Assembly: GCF_020991455.1 (NCBI RefSeq)
Contig: NZ_JAJMOX010000004.1
Coordinates: forward strand, 372,001 to 436,000
Length of the DNA: 64,000 nt
Direction: 5' to 3'
Origin: Flavobacterium sp. JAS
GTDB taxonomy: Bacteria > Bacteroidota > Bacteroidia > Flavobacteriales > Flavobacteriaceae
Part shown: piece by piece, positions 7,704 to 17,759 of the stretch
Layout of the letters: every line of letters starts with the position of its first letter
Numbering within the stretch: the first letter of the stretch is position 1
Program-made: the position numbers and the translations under genes
Notes under the pieces: generated by a model
What the model saw: the letters and a program-made list of their open reading frames with translations, nothing else
The model's database searches: none
What the model was told of the DNA's origin: nothing

Positions 7704-10550
7704 CTATTTCTTTAAAATAGTTTGGTTAAATGAACCATTAGCAGTGTAAATTTTCGCTAAATAAGTCCCGGGAATTAATCTCGTCATATCAATATTTTGA
7801 GCCCCTTTTTGAGCACTTTGAATCAATGTTCCTGACATATTATAGATCAAAACTTTTTCAACTTGTTGGCTAGAATCTGATAAATACAAAATATCTGTTA
7901 CCGGATTCGGGTATAAAATTGTTTTGCTGTTTTCTGTAGTTTTTATTACTTCCGCAGTTTGAACCATACGAGCTGTGCCTCCTCCCGTATATTCAGTACT
8001 AATATAGAAAAGATTAGCAACAGATCCTTTAGTTATTGTATTTGTTCCCGCAGGAATTGATGTAGTAACGATTCCGGCTGACGCAGTATAAGACACGTTA
8101 TTTACTTTAATTGTTCCTGTAAAGTTGGAATCAAAAACCAAAGTCAATGTTGAGGCGCTTGTTGTTGTGTAGGTAATTGATGTGCTGGTCTCAATTTTTA
8201 AACGTGCAGTCAATGTCAATCCTGCATAAGTTACTGATCCTGGAGTAGAGTTCATGTTTCCTGTAATGGAATAGAACGTACTTGTTTTTCCAGAGGTAGT
8301 AAAATTATGAATTTCATTTCCTGTTGGAGTTCCGGTTGTTACTGTTATAGTTCCTGATCCCGTAGCCGGAGTTCCGGTTCCCGTAGTTGCTATAGAATAT
8401 GATACAGTAGCAGTTGGCGTTCCTGTAATTGTGATTGTTTTAGCGGTTGTGTTTTTTACAAAACTAATTCCTGAAGCAGGTAATCCGGTTACTATGGCAT
8501 CTGTAGCATTTCCACCCCAAGTAAAAACTATTGTACCTATTGCTGTTCCGCTTGCTACAGTTTGGTTATTGTTTGTTGTAGAAGTAAGCGTTTGGCTTCC
8601 TGCGGCTGTCACGGTAATAGTTCCTGATCCTGTTGCTGGAGTTCCAGTTCCGGTAGTTGCTATCGAATAAGATACTGTAGCCGTTGGCGTTCCTGTAATT
8701 GTGATTGTTTTAGCCGTTGTGTTTTTTACAAAGCTAATTCCAGAAGCAGGTAATCCTGTTACTGTTGCATCCGTAGCATCGCCACCCCAAGTGAAAACTA
8801 TTGTACCAATTGCTGTTCCGCTTGTTACCGTTTGGTTGTTATTTGTTGTTGAAGTCAAGGTTTGAGTACTTGTTGGAGGATTTCCTTCACCTTGTACAGC
8901 CACTAATGAACCGGTGTAATTGGTAAGTGCTGATTTTAGAGCTGTAATTACAAGCGATGATGTATCGTCGACACTATTGTTGAATGTCCATTGTAAATCT
9001 CCTCCAGAAACACGTCCTGAATATTGAGTTACTTTGGTTTTTGCAGCAGCGGGCTGATCAATAACTAAGTTTTTTACATATAAAGTAGCATCGGTATCGA
9101 AGTTGTTATAGGTATTTGCACCAGATTTAGATTTAACTGCGCTGCTTACTGTTTCGCCTCTTGTTGAAGCAACATAAGCGTCAAAATCTGTTACAGAGCT
9201 AATTTTTCCTGTGATATTGTATAAAGGATTCGTATCGCCATAAGCAACAAAACGCATATTGTTAGTCGCATTATCAGCATCAAAAGTATTGTTGAAGGCT
9301 TTAATAGTTCCTCCGGCTTCTCCAGAAAAAGTTCCCATTGTTCCTGCATTATTTACCTGATTAGCTTCATCCCAAATATCAGATCCCTGCAATGAAGTAA
9401 GCATTGGATGTTTACTATTGCGGTAATAATTTCCTTCTACAAAAAGCGATGATCCCAAAGTTGATCCTGCTCCATATTTTGAAACTCCGTCATAATAATT
9501 ATTGTAAATATGTGCCGAGTAATAACGAACACGTGGATGACGAGAGTCAGAATGGTCAAACCAGTTGTGGTGATAGGTGATGTATAATCCAGTTGTAGTT
9601 CCTTCGCTCAAACCTAAAAGGCTCGCTTTTCCGTTATCCCAAAAGTGATTGTATGACAAGGTTATATATGTCGAAGATTTGTTGTCAAGAGCTCCATCGC
9701 CTTTTATTTGGTCAGCGTCACTACCTGCATTTCCATAAAATAAATCGCAATTGTGAACCCAAATGTGGTCATTATCCTGCTGCATCCCCACATTGTCTCC
9801 TGCAGTACTGTTGCAATTCATAAAACCAAGATTGCTAACTTCAATATTTGAAGCTGTCTTAAGACGTACACCCCAGCCATTTGCAACAGCATCGGTTCCA
9901 ACACCTTCTATAGTTACATAACTTGCGGCATTGTTAGCATTTTCGATAACAACGTCTCCGCCTTCCATTACAGTCATGTCGGTTATATTTCCAATTAAAC
10001 GAATGATAAAAGGTCTTGTGTCTTTTCCTTTTTTGATAGCGTATAGAATATTCTGTAGACCAACGCAAGGGTTTGCACTAGCACCGGTGATATTCATCGA
10101 AATGGTATTTTTAGTGTTTTGTGTAATGTATAGAATTACTGCGCCATCTTTAGGAGTACCATCTATTTTGTATCCTCCCGGTATGCGACCGCCATCAAAA
10201 GCAAAACCATTTCGGTCTTGTGCTAAAACAGTTAAATTACTTGTTGTAGATCCGGTTCCTTCTGAGCCTGAAATTACTGGTTTTACTTTGACAGTATAGG
10301 TTCCAGCTTTAAGTCCCGGAATATCAGCTCTGAAATAATTTCCATAGCTTCGGATCAATTGATCGTCTATTTTTTGGTCTGTAATTCCTTGTCCGGAATA
10401 ATAGACGTTATAGCTTTGAGCATTGCTAACGGGCTGCCATTTTACAAAAGCAGATTCGAGCCAACCTGAGGCTTCGTTAATTTGAACTTGCTGTGCCCAC
10501 GTTTGAAACGCGACAAGGAGAACAGCAAGGAAAAGTAGGTTTTTTTTCAT
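7704..10550 (-). CDS. Secreted pectate lyase, PL1 family, with T9SS sorting domain
   Basis: 948 residues. Order: signal peptide (1-20); fibronectin III-like domain (about 22-109); right-handed beta-helix of polysaccharide lyase family 1 (about 115-480) with DNDHIWVHNCDL (259-270) and the catalytic loop RHPRVR (337-342); two near-identical 90-residue beta repeats (about 560-740); a beta-rich domain that may bind carbohydrate; and a C-terminal type A sorting domain (about 870-948; YPNPVTD, PGTYLAKI) for export by the type IX system. It should cleave pectate by beta-elimination outside the cell. It stands alone, not in a polysaccharide utilisation locus. Confidence 0.92.
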   Translation of the reverse strand: MKKNLLFLAVLLVAFQTWAQQVQINEASGWLESAFVKWQPVSNAQSYNVYYSGQGITDQKIDDQLIRSYGNYFRADIPGLKAGTYTVKVKPVISGSEGTGSTTSNLTVLAQDRNGFAFDGGRIPGGYKIDGTPKDGAVILYITQNTKNTISMNITGASANPCVGLQNILYAIKKGKDTRPFIIRLIGNITDMTVMEGGDVVIENANNAASYVTIEGVGTDAVANGWGVRLKTASNIEVSNLGFMNCNSTAGDNVGMQQDNDHIWVHNCDLFYGNAGSDADQIKGDGALDNKSSTYITLSYNHFWDNGKASLLGLSEGTTTGLYITYHHNWFDHSDSRHPRVRYYSAHIYNNYYDGVSKYGAGSTLGSSLFVEGNYYRNSKHPMLTSLQGSDIWDEANQVNNAGTMGTFSGEAGGTIKAFNNTFDADNATNNMRFVAYGDTNPLYNITGKISSVTDFDAYVASTRGETVSSAVKSKSGANTYNNFDTDATLYVKNLVIDQPAAAKTKVTQYSGRVSGGDLQWTFNNSVDDTSSLVITALKSALTNYTGSLVAVQGEGNPPTSTQTLTSTTNNNQTVTSGTAIGTIVFTWGGDATDATVTGLPASGISFVKNTTAKTITITGTPTATVSYSIATTGTGTPATGSGTITVTAAGSQTLTSTTNNNQTVASGTAIGTIVFTWGGNATDAIVTGLPASGISFVKNTTAKTITITGTPTATVSYSIATTGTGTPATGSGTITVTTGTPTGNEIHNFTTSGKTSTFYSITGNMNSTPGSVTYAGLTLTARLKIETSTSITYTTTSASTLTLVFDSNFTGTIKVNNVSYTASAGIVTTSIPAGTNTITKGSVANLFYISTEYTGGGTARMVQTAEVIKTTENSKTILYPNPVTDILYLSDSSQQVEKVLIYNMSGTLIQSAQKGAQNIDMTRLIPGTYLAKIYTANGSFNQTILKK
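8341..8880 (-). repeat. Tandem 270-bp repeat inside the pectate lyase gene
   Basis: Two adjacent units (8341-8610 and 8611-8880), each encoding 90 residues from QTLTSTTNNN through TGTGTPATGSGTITV. The protein copies differ at only a few positions and the DNA is also very similar, which fits recent duplication or gene conversion. Confidence 0.9.
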
Positions 10551-10618
10551 AATTGTTTGTGGTTAAGATTGTTGATAATTAGTTAGTTGTATAGATGCTT
10601 AAAATTGCAATTTCAAAT

Positions 10619-10632
10619 TGTAATCGATTACA
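10619..10632. promoter_or_regulatory. Palindrome TGTAATCGATTACA, probable operator
   Basis: Perfect 14-bp dyad with a CG centre, as in LacI/GalR-family operators, about 70 bp upstream of the pectate lyase start and directly downstream of the candidate -7 box. A repressor here would block transcription. No regulator gene is adjacent. Confidence 0.55.
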
Positions 10633-10640
10633 CAAAAATA
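10633..10640 (-). promoter_or_regulatory. Candidate -7 box TATTTTTG for the pectate lyase gene
   Basis: Minus-strand TAnnTTTG match abutting the 14-bp palindrome. A TTG at the usual upstream distance is absent, so the assignment rests on the box and its position. Confidence 0.4.
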
Positions 10641-10715
10641 TATATTATTTTTGAATTCGTATTATTTTTATCATAAAAAAATAAATACCGTAAAAAAATA
10701 TCAATTAATTCAATC

Positions 10716-10756
10716 ATTATGTAATAAATTGCATTAATTGTAATTTATTACATAAT
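10716..10756. repeat. Near-perfect hairpin with 15-bp arms upstream of the pectate lyase gene
   Basis: Arm ATTATGTAATAAATT (10716-10730) pairs exactly with AATTTATTACATAAT (10742-10756) across 11 nt. It lies upstream of the candidate promoter, so it is more likely a protein-binding dyad than an attenuator. Confidence 0.6.
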
Positions 10757-11112
10757 TGATTAAGTCTTTGCTAAGTCTTGTTTTTTATGGTTTTTTAATC
10801 AAAGTACTTCGTGGAATTTTATTTATAGAAACAGTTTTTTATCATTTTATTTAATTTTGAAAGCAATTTTTTTAAAATAAGATTTATAGTGTTAAATTTT
10901 AAGATTACTCATAGATTTTCTAAATGAAAAATCACTTTAAGGAATGTTTTTGACTAAAATATAATCAGGAAAAAGTCTTTTTAAGGAAAAACTAAGTACG
11001 TATTTTATGATTGTATAAAAATTTATAAGGGGAAGAAATTGAATGGAAAGCATTAAAAAAGATGACTTTTATAATGCTTTAAAATTTAGTTTTGGAGTTG
11101 AAAATAAGGCAT

Positions 11113-11148
11113 AAAAAAAGCCTTTTTGAATTTCAAAAAGGCTTTTTA
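11113..11148 (-). terminator. Terminator of the BAX inhibitor-like gene
   Basis: Stem AAAAAGCCTTTTTGAA / TTCAAAAAGGCTTTTT, 18 bp past the minus-strand stop codon. Confidence 0.85.
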
Positions 11149-11165
11149 ATATAGTTAGAAAGAAA

Positions 11166-11939
11166 TTAATTCTTGCTCGATAATTTTGATAATAATCTTA
11201 TGAATTCGATATACAACCAAACCAGTGTAATCATTAACCCCATTGCGCCGTACCATTCCATGAATTTTGGCATTCTTTCCTGAACTCCTTTTTCGATTTG
11301 ATCAAAATCTAAAAATAAGTTTAAAGCAGCGATGATGATTACAAAAACACTAATTCCGATACTCATCATTCCATTTCCATAATGAACAGGAGTGAAATTA
11401 AAAATCAAAGAAGCTACCCATGAAATCAAATAATAAGTAGCAATTGCCAAAGTAGCAGCAATAACTACAGATTTGAATTGCTCCGTAACTTTTACAATTT
11501 TAAATTTATATAAACCTAAACAAACTAAAAAAGTAACTAAAGTCGCTCCAACAGCATTAACTACAATTCCAGGATACATAGCTTCGAAGATTGCAGAAAT
11601 ACCTCCAATAAACAATCCTTCAAATAAGGCATAACCTGGAGCCAAATATGGAGAAAGTTGTGGTTTGAATGCTGAAATTATAACTAAAATAAGTCCAACT
11701 ATAGCACCACCAATTGTTGGTAACATTGCATTCATTCCGTTAAATGCCATCCACCATGTAACCATTGCAGATCCGCATAATATTAAAAATAAAATAGCTG
11801 TTTTATTAATAGTACCTGACAAAGTCATTTCCTGATTGTAATCAATAATTTGGGCATGGTGTACTTCTTCAGCTTTTGAAACAGCATTTGATGAAAAACG
11901 CTTGTTGCTTAAAAATGGATTTTTTGAATTGAAGCTCAT
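11166..11939 (-). CDS. BAX inhibitor-1 / YccA-family seven-helix membrane protein
   Basis: 257 residues from the ATG at 11937-11939; a TTG 27 bp further upstream is not needed. After a soluble N-terminal tail of about 45 residues come seven hydrophobic helices, starting at TAILFLILCGSAM. The glycine-rich central segment (PGYALFEGLFIGGISA) and the acidic FDQIEKG near the last helices are typical of the Bax1-I/YccA (TMBIM) family, whose members act as pH-sensitive calcium leak channels or modulate FtsH. Monocistronic, downstream of the nuo operon and with its own terminator. Confidence 0.85.
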   Translation of the reverse strand: MSFNSKNPFLSNKRFSSNAVSKAEEVHHAQIIDYNQEMTLSGTINKTAILFLILCGSAMVTWWMAFNGMNAMLPTIGGAIVGLILVIISAFKPQLSPYLAPGYALFEGLFIGGISAIFEAMYPGIVVNAVGATLVTFLVCLGLYKFKIVKVTEQFKSVVIAATLAIATYYLISWVASLIFNFTPVHYGNGMMSIGISVFVIIIAALNLFLDFDQIEKGVQERMPKFMEWYGAMGLMITLVWLYIEFIRLLSKLSSKN

Positions 11940-12045
11940 AGTTCTAATACATTTAATTGTACTCAAATATATGGAGTTTTTTCGAGGTCTTATAGTTTAG
12001 GTTAAATTTTTAACATGATTTTTTCTTCTGTAAAAATCGGCTTTA

Positions 12046-12083
12046 AATAAAAAAGTCCATCAAAAGAAACTCTTGATGGACTT
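12046..12083 (-). terminator. Terminator of the nuo operon
   Basis: Stem AAGTCCATCAA / TTGATGGACTT, 21 bp beyond the nuoN stop, with a T-run on the minus strand. Confidence 0.88.
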
Positions 12084-12103
12084 GTATTTATTTTGATTGT
12101 ATT

Positions 12104-13495
12104 TTATTTCAATAAGTCTAAAACTAAAGATGGGAACAAACCTAAAACGATATTTAAACCAATTGAAATTATGGCAACTGCATAAATAAGGAAAGGTTTT
12201 CCGGTACGTTCCTGATTTGGTTCTTTAGAATACATTGCTAAAATTAGTTTGAAATAATATCCAACACTAATAATTGAGTTGATAACAGCAACGATTACTA
12301 AAGCAATATATCCGGCTTGAATTGTTTGGTTGAATAAGAACAACTTAGCAAAGAATCCAGAGAAAATTGGAATACCCGCCATAGATAATAATGAACCTGT
12401 AAGGATAGCAGCCAATAATGGATTTGTTTTTCCTAAACCGTGAAAGTTTGTAATATCTTCGTTATCCTGATTTTTGCATACATATAAAATAACGCTAAAA
12501 GCAGCGATTCCGGCTAATGCATAGGCCGCTGTGTAATATAATAATACACCTGCAGATGTTGCAACGGTAAGCAATGTCATCAACATAAAACCTGCGTGTG
12601 AGATTCCTGAGAATGCCAACATACGTTTTACGTTTACCTGACGTAATGCCATTATATTTCCAACAGTCATAGAAGCTATTGAAATGATTACGACAATCGT
12701 TTCAAAAGTTCCTAAAAGATCCTGATTGTCTAAAGATGGAACCAAATTTAATGCTGCAACTAATTTATAAAGTGTTGCAATTGCTACAACTTTAGCCAAA
12801 GTACTCATTAAGGCAGTTGTCAATGCAGGAGATCCTTCGTAAACATCAGGAGCCCAGAAATGAAAAGGAACTGCAGCTACTTTAAACAACATACCAATAG
12901 TCATTAAAATCATTCCGATAGGAAACCAAATTGGTAATTCGGCAGACAAAGAACTTTCGTGAATTTCTGCAACATCAAAACTTCCCATTGCTCCGTAGAT
13001 CAAACAAATTCCGAATAAAATAATTCCAGAGGCAAAAGATCCCATTAGGAAATATTTCATACCAGCTTCATTGCTTTTTAAATTCAAACGCTCACTTGCT
13101 GCAAGAACATAAAGTGCAATTGATAAAATTTCGATTCCTAAGAAGAACATCGCTAAGTTTCCAAAAGAAACCATTGCAACTCCTCCTGCTAATAAAAATA
13201 CTTTTATAGCAACAAAATCTGAGATTTTGGTTGGATGATTTTCATAAAAATTATGACTTAATGCTACTAAGAAAATGGTTAGAATAATAAACAATGATGA
13301 AAACGCAGTAGAGAATTTACTCACAGTAATCATATTATTGTAATAACTCTGCTCTAATCCAAATTCGTAAAAGTTAAGTGCCAAAACCCCCAATAAACCA
13401 ATAATGGTAATTGGAACAATGGCCTTTCTTAAATTAAGAATTTCAAACAATAGGCAGAAAATACCCAATCCTGTTATAGCTATTAATGTATTCAT
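12104..13495 (-). CDS. nuoN: NADH-quinone oxidoreductase subunit N
   Basis: 463 residues, about 14 transmembrane helices; one of the three antiporter-like proton-pumping subunits of complex I. The proton_antipo_M core is visible: SLLSMAGIPIFSGFFAKLFLF, and the Lys-bearing helix in the stretch PFHFWAPDVYEGSPALTTAL. Last gene of the operon, 64 bp after nuoM, followed by the terminator. Confidence 0.95.
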   Translation of the reverse strand: MNTLIAITGLGIFCLLFEILNLRKAIVPITIIGLLGVLALNFYEFGLEQSYYNNMITVSKFSTAFSSLFIILTIFLVALSHNFYENHPTKISDFVAIKVFLLAGGVAMVSFGNLAMFFLGIEILSIALYVLAASERLNLKSNEAGMKYFLMGSFASGIILFGICLIYGAMGSFDVAEIHESSLSAELPIWFPIGMILMTIGMLFKVAAVPFHFWAPDVYEGSPALTTALMSTLAKVVAIATLYKLVAALNLVPSLDNQDLLGTFETIVVIISIASMTVGNIMALRQVNVKRMLAFSGISHAGFMLMTLLTVATSAGVLLYYTAAYALAGIAAFSVILYVCKNQDNEDITNFHGLGKTNPLLAAILTGSLLSMAGIPIFSGFFAKLFLFNQTIQAGYIALVIVAVINSIISVGYYFKLILAMYSKEPNQERTGKPFLIYAVAIISIGLNIVLGLFPSLVLDLLK

Positions 13496-13559
13496 TTTTG
13501 TTTTTTTGATTTAGGAAATCTAAAACTAATGACGCCCTAATTTATTTTTATTTAAAATA

Positions 13560-14999
13560 TTAATTTTTATTGATAACGTTTAGAATTGTTTCTAAACTTG
13601 GTGTAATCAAATCTGTAATTGGTTTTGGATAAAATCCGAAGAAAATTAAAACCGCAATAATTACGACTAATGAAATTCCTTCATTAACAGAAACATCAGC
13701 AAAAGTTTTTGAATTTGTTTCTCCCAACATTACATTTTGAAACATTTTAAGCATATAATAAGCTCCTAAAATAATAGTTGTTCCGCCTAAAACAGCAAAC
13801 CAAATATTAATTTGAGAAAGGCTATACAAAACTGTAAACTCTCCAACGAAGTTAAAAGTACTTGGTAACGCTACAGAAGCCAATACCAAAATTAAAAACA
13901 TAGAAGTGAATTTTGGAGATTGTGTACGAATGCCTCCTAATTTTGAAATTTCTCTTGTTTCGTATCTTCTGAAAATAATTTCAGCAGCAAAGAATAATCC
14001 AACTACAACAAAACCGTGAGCGATCATTTGCAAAACAGCTCCGCGTAAACCATCAATAGTTAATGTGTAGGTTCCTGCAGCAATTAATCCAACGTGCGCA
14101 AGAGAAGAATAAGCTAATAATTTCTTTAAATCCTTTTGTCTTAACGCAACGATTGATCCGTAGATAACTCCGGCAATTCCTAAAGCGATGAAGATATTCA
14201 TGTATTCTTTTGCAGCCAATGGTGCAATTGGCAACTGCCAACGAATAACACTGTATAATCCCATTTTTAACATGATACCAGATAAAAGCATAGTTCCAAC
14301 AGTTGGTGCTTTTTGGTACACATTTGCCTGCCATGTGTGGAAAGGAATAATTGGAATTTTAATAGCATAAGCTAAGAAGAAAGCTAAGAAAATCCAAAGT
14401 TGCTCAGAAGCAGATAAATCTAATTTGTATAAATCTTCGATTAAGAAACTTCCAGCTTTTTGGTATAAATAGATGAAAGCAACTAACATGAACAATGAAC
14501 CTGCAAGTGTGTAGATAAAGAATTTAACTACTGCTTTTCTGCGTTCTTCAGCGTCACCATTACCCCAAATAAGCGCAATGAAATAAATTGGAATAAGTGC
14601 TAATTCCCAGAAAATATAATATAATAGACCATCTGCTGCAAGGAAAGTTCCTGTCATAGCAAAAGCCATAAATAAAATTAAAGCATAAAAAGCTTTAGCA
14701 TTTTTGTATTCATTTCCAAAAGAAGAGAATATAATAATCGGTGTTAAAGCTACAGTTAATAAAAGCATTGCCATACCTAAACCATCTGCATTTAGAGCAA
14801 ATGAAATTTTAGGTTGTGTAATCCAGGCATTGATCAAGCTGATGTTTTCGCCTGCACAAAAATGATTTAGTAAAACAATTGAACAACCTAAAGCCGCCAA
14901 ACTAAAGAACAAAGCTACTTTTGATGCTAGTTTGTCACCAACAAAATAAGTGGCAAATGCACCAATTAGAAGAATAATTAATATAAGAGAAACGTTCAT
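13560..14999 (-). CDS. nuoM: NADH-quinone oxidoreductase subunit M
   Basis: 479 residues, polytopic antiporter-like subunit. Family landmarks: FWELALIPIYFIALIWG (the conserved Glu helix), PIIPFHTWQANVYQKAPT and LAYSSLAHVGLIAAG. Lies between nuoL (10 bp) and nuoN in the standard order. Proton pumping in the inner membrane is inferred from the family. Confidence 0.95.
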   Translation of the reverse strand: MNVSLILIILLIGAFATYFVGDKLASKVALFFSLAALGCSIVLLNHFCAGENISLINAWITQPKISFALNADGLGMAMLLLTVALTPIIIFSSFGNEYKNAKAFYALILFMAFAMTGTFLAADGLLYYIFWELALIPIYFIALIWGNGDAEERRKAVVKFFIYTLAGSLFMLVAFIYLYQKAGSFLIEDLYKLDLSASEQLWIFLAFFLAYAIKIPIIPFHTWQANVYQKAPTVGTMLLSGIMLKMGLYSVIRWQLPIAPLAAKEYMNIFIALGIAGVIYGSIVALRQKDLKKLLAYSSLAHVGLIAAGTYTLTIDGLRGAVLQMIAHGFVVVGLFFAAEIIFRRYETREISKLGGIRTQSPKFTSMFLILVLASVALPSTFNFVGEFTVLYSLSQINIWFAVLGGTTIILGAYYMLKMFQNVMLGETNSKTFADVSVNEGISLVVIIAVLIFFGFYPKPITDLITPSLETILNVINKN

Positions 15000-15009
15000 A
15001 GTTGTAAAA

Positions 15010-16899
15010 TTATTTAGCTAAAAATATATAGGAAACAATGGCACAAAGCCCTAAAACAAAAGCAAAAAGATATAATCCGATACTTCCGTTTTGTAGTTTT
15101 TTACCTTGAAAAGCTAATTCGTTAGTTACTTTTCCTAATCCAAAAACAAGTGCAGATAATCCTGTTTCAACACTGTCTCTGAAAAATCTTGATAATCCGT
15201 TGATAGAGCGAACAAATATTGCATCGTAAGCTTCGTCTACATAATATTTATCATATAAAACTTTTGTCAAGCCAGTAATGTTTTCGTCTGCTTCAGGAAC
15301 ATTATCTTGTTTAAAGTATTTAATGTAAGCAATTAAAATACCCAATAATCCACCTACTACAGCAACAGCCATTAAGGTATATTCTGTTGTGCCTAAATGA
15401 TGTTCTTCGCCTGCCACTTTTGTAAAAAGTGGAGCTAAATATTCATTCAACCAGCTATTTCCAGGTAAACTGATAAGTCCGCCAAAAGTAGCTAGGATTG
15501 CTAAGATGATTAAAGGGAAAGTAATCAATCCGTCACTTTCATGTAAATGATGTTTTTGTTCTTCAGTACCTCTAAAATCTTTAAAGAAAGTAAGGAACAT
15601 TAAACGGAACATATAAAACGCTGTCATAATTGAAGCGATAGATCCAACAATATAAAGTGAAATATTGTGGTGGAAAGCCGTCATTAAAATTTCATCTTTA
15701 GAGAAGAAACCAGAGAAAAACGGAACACCAGAAATTGCTAATGAAGAAATCAACATTGTCCAGAAAGTGATTGGCATTGCTTTACGCAAACCACCCATTT
15801 TACGCATATCTTGTTCTCCGTGTAATCCGTGAATCACAGATCCAGAACCTAAGAACAAACAAGCTTTAAAGAAAGCATGCGTAATTACGTGGAAAACTGC
15901 TACTTCATAAGCACCGAATCCTAATGCTAAAAACATTAAACCCAATTGAGAAACGGTAGAGTAGGCCAAAACCTTTTTAATATCTGTCTGAACTAAACCA
16001 ATTGTTGCAGCTACTAATGAAGTAATTGCTCCAATAACAGCAATAACAGTTTGAACATCGGGAGCTAAATCAAATACAAAGTTTAATCTTGTTACCATAA
16101 AGATACCAGCTGTAACCATTGTTGCAGCGTGAATCAATGCAGAAACCGGAGTTGGTCCAGCCATCGCATCAGGTAACCAAGTGTACAACGGAATTTGTGC
16201 TGATTTACCACAAGCTCCAATAAATAAACATAATGCAGCTAAAGAAAGTAACGGTAAATTCAGGTTTGTTGCTCCAGCAATTGCAGTTTTTAAAGTTGCA
16301 TAATCTAAAGTAGAGAACATTGAACCAATAATGAACATTCCGATTAATAAACCTAAATCTCCAATTCTGTTCATGATGAAAGCTTTTTTCGCAGCATCAT
16401 TGTAATCCTGGTTTTTATGCCAGAATCCAATTAATAAGTACGAACAAAGTCCAACACCTTCCCAACCAATAAATAGAACTAATAAGTTACTTCCAATTAC
16501 AAGTGTAATCATGAAGAACACGAACAGATTCAAATACGCAAAAAACTTGTGTATATTCTCATCGTCGTGCATGTAACTAATAGAATATAAGTGAATCAAT
16601 GATCCAATACCAGTTACAAAAAGTAACCAAAGCAAAGACAATTGATCTAATAAGAATCCAAGATTGATATGTAGATTACTAATTTGAATCCAGTCAAATA
16701 AAGTAACCTGAATGGCTTGTTTTGTTTGGCTAATTTGATTGAAAAAGAAAAGCGTAACGGCAAACGAAACTACTATAACAGCAGTTCCAATGATTCCTGA
16801 TACTGTTTTTCCTAAGCTTTTCCCAAAGAAAACATTGATTAAAAATCCTAAAAAAGGAGCTAATACTAAAACTAAAGCTAAATTGGTATCCATTTCCAT
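15010..16899 (-). CDS. nuoL: NADH-quinone oxidoreductase subunit L
   Basis: 629 residues, the largest antiporter-like subunit, with the extra C-terminal lateral helix typical of NuoL. Landmarks: FIGWEGVGLCSYLLIGFW, PLYTWLPDAMAGPTPVSAL and VLAYSTVSQLGLMFLALGFG. It directly abuts nuoK (no spacer). Two possible ATG starts lie two codons apart; the first is used here. Confidence 0.96.
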   Translation of the reverse strand: MEMDTNLALVLVLAPFLGFLINVFFGKSLGKTVSGIIGTAVIVVSFAVTLFFFNQISQTKQAIQVTLFDWIQISNLHINLGFLLDQLSLLWLLFVTGIGSLIHLYSISYMHDDENIHKFFAYLNLFVFFMITLVIGSNLLVLFIGWEGVGLCSYLLIGFWHKNQDYNDAAKKAFIMNRIGDLGLLIGMFIIGSMFSTLDYATLKTAIAGATNLNLPLLSLAALCLFIGACGKSAQIPLYTWLPDAMAGPTPVSALIHAATMVTAGIFMVTRLNFVFDLAPDVQTVIAVIGAITSLVAATIGLVQTDIKKVLAYSTVSQLGLMFLALGFGAYEVAVFHVITHAFFKACLFLGSGSVIHGLHGEQDMRKMGGLRKAMPITFWTMLISSLAISGVPFFSGFFSKDEILMTAFHHNISLYIVGSIASIMTAFYMFRLMFLTFFKDFRGTEEQKHHLHESDGLITFPLIILAILATFGGLISLPGNSWLNEYLAPLFTKVAGEEHHLGTTEYTLMAVAVVGGLLGILIAYIKYFKQDNVPEADENITGLTKVLYDKYYVDEAYDAIFVRSINGLSRFFRDSVETGLSALVFGLGKVTNELAFQGKKLQNGSIGLYLFAFVLGLCAIVSYIFLAK

Positions 16900-17220
16900 T
16901 TATCCTTTTAAATTTTTTAAATTATCGATACTAATCGAACCTAAATTTCTAAAGATCGAAACTAAAATAGCCAATCCAACTGCAACTTCTGCTGCAGCAA
17001 CAGCCATCGAGAAGAATACAAAGACTTGTCCTTGTGCATCTTGATGATAAGTCGAAAAAGCAACAAATAAGAGGTTTACAGCATTCAACATGATTTCGAT
17101 AGACATGAAAACGATAATAGCATTTCGTCTGTACAATACACCAAAAATACCAATACAGAAAAGTACAACACTTAAAAAGATGTAGTTTTCAATACCTATT
17201 TGATTTAATATATTACCCAT
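16900..17220 (-). CDS. nuoK: NADH-quinone oxidoreductase subunit K
   Basis: 106 residues with three transmembrane helices. The conserved Glu of helix 2 is in [15 protein letters not shown] and the third helix holds a second Glu in [11 protein letters not shown]; these relay protons in complex I. Its start overlaps the last base of nuoJ. Confidence 0.95.
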   Translation of the reverse strand: MGNILNQIGIENYIFLSVVLFCIGIFGVLYRRNAIIVFMSIEIMLNAVNLLFVAFSTYHQDAQGQVFVFFSMAVAAAEVAVGLAILVSIFRNLGSISIDNLKNLKG

Positions 17221-17759
17221 TATTTATTTAATTTTTCTTTTTTAGACAATAATACAGTTCCAATCATTGCCACTAAAAGCAAGATCGAAGCAAATTCAAA
17301 CGGAACCATATATTCGTTCAATAATATTTTACCCAAAACTTTAATAGATTGGAAATCTTCACCAGTCGAATCGTATTCACCAACAATTGGTTTAGAGTTG
17401 ATAAAAATTGCAATCAATACAATACAAATCAAACAGAAAGAAACAATCGCGCCTAAACGTGTAATTCTAGGTCGGTGTACTTCTCGTTGTTCATTTAAAT
17501 TCATTAACATGATTGTAAACAGGAACAGAATCATGATCGCTCCAGAGTAGACTATAATATGTACGACAGCCAAAAATTGAGCGTTTAATAATAAATAGTG
17601 ACCAGCGATTGAGAAAAAACAGATTACTAAATAAATAGCACTATGAATTGGATTTCTACTATAGATAGTCAGGAAAGCCGTAATTACCGTAATAAACGCT
17701 AAGAAACAAAATATAATTTGTACAGTTGTTGCGTGTGCAAAATCAGGAATATGTATCAT
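17220..17759 (-). CDS. nuoJ: NADH-quinone oxidoreductase subunit J
   Basis: 179 residues, five predicted helices. [20 protein letters not shown] is the typical NuoJ helix 3. Adjacent to nuoI with no spacer and overlapping nuoK by one base, which suggests translational coupling. Confidence 0.95.
   Translation of the reverse strand: MIHIPDFAHATTVQIIFCFLAFITVITAFLTIYSRNPIHSAIYLVICFFSIAGHYLLLNAQFLAVVHIIVYSGAIMILFLFTIMLMNLNEQREVHRPRITRLGAIVSFCLICIVLIAIFINSKPIVGEYDSTGEDFQSIKVLGKILLNEYMVPFEFASILLLVAMIGTVLLSKKEKLNK

Larger units (their letters stand above)
10551..11165. other. 615-bp AT-rich intergenic region upstream of the pectate lyase gene
   Basis: No credible reading frame. It holds a perfect 14-bp palindrome, a candidate -7 box, a 15-bp-arm hairpin and, at its far end, the terminator of the BAX inhibitor-like gene (each listed separately). 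About 10800-11100 shows nothing recognisable. Confidence 0.7.

Noticed and set aside
8431..8670. Plus-strand frame within the pectate lyase repeats
   Set aside because: A shadow of the repeat on the other strand; it has no independent support.
10551..11165. Riboswitch or small gene upstream of the pectate lyase
   Set aside because: No conserved riboswitch core was seen and frames are short and AT-driven; only palindromes are supported.
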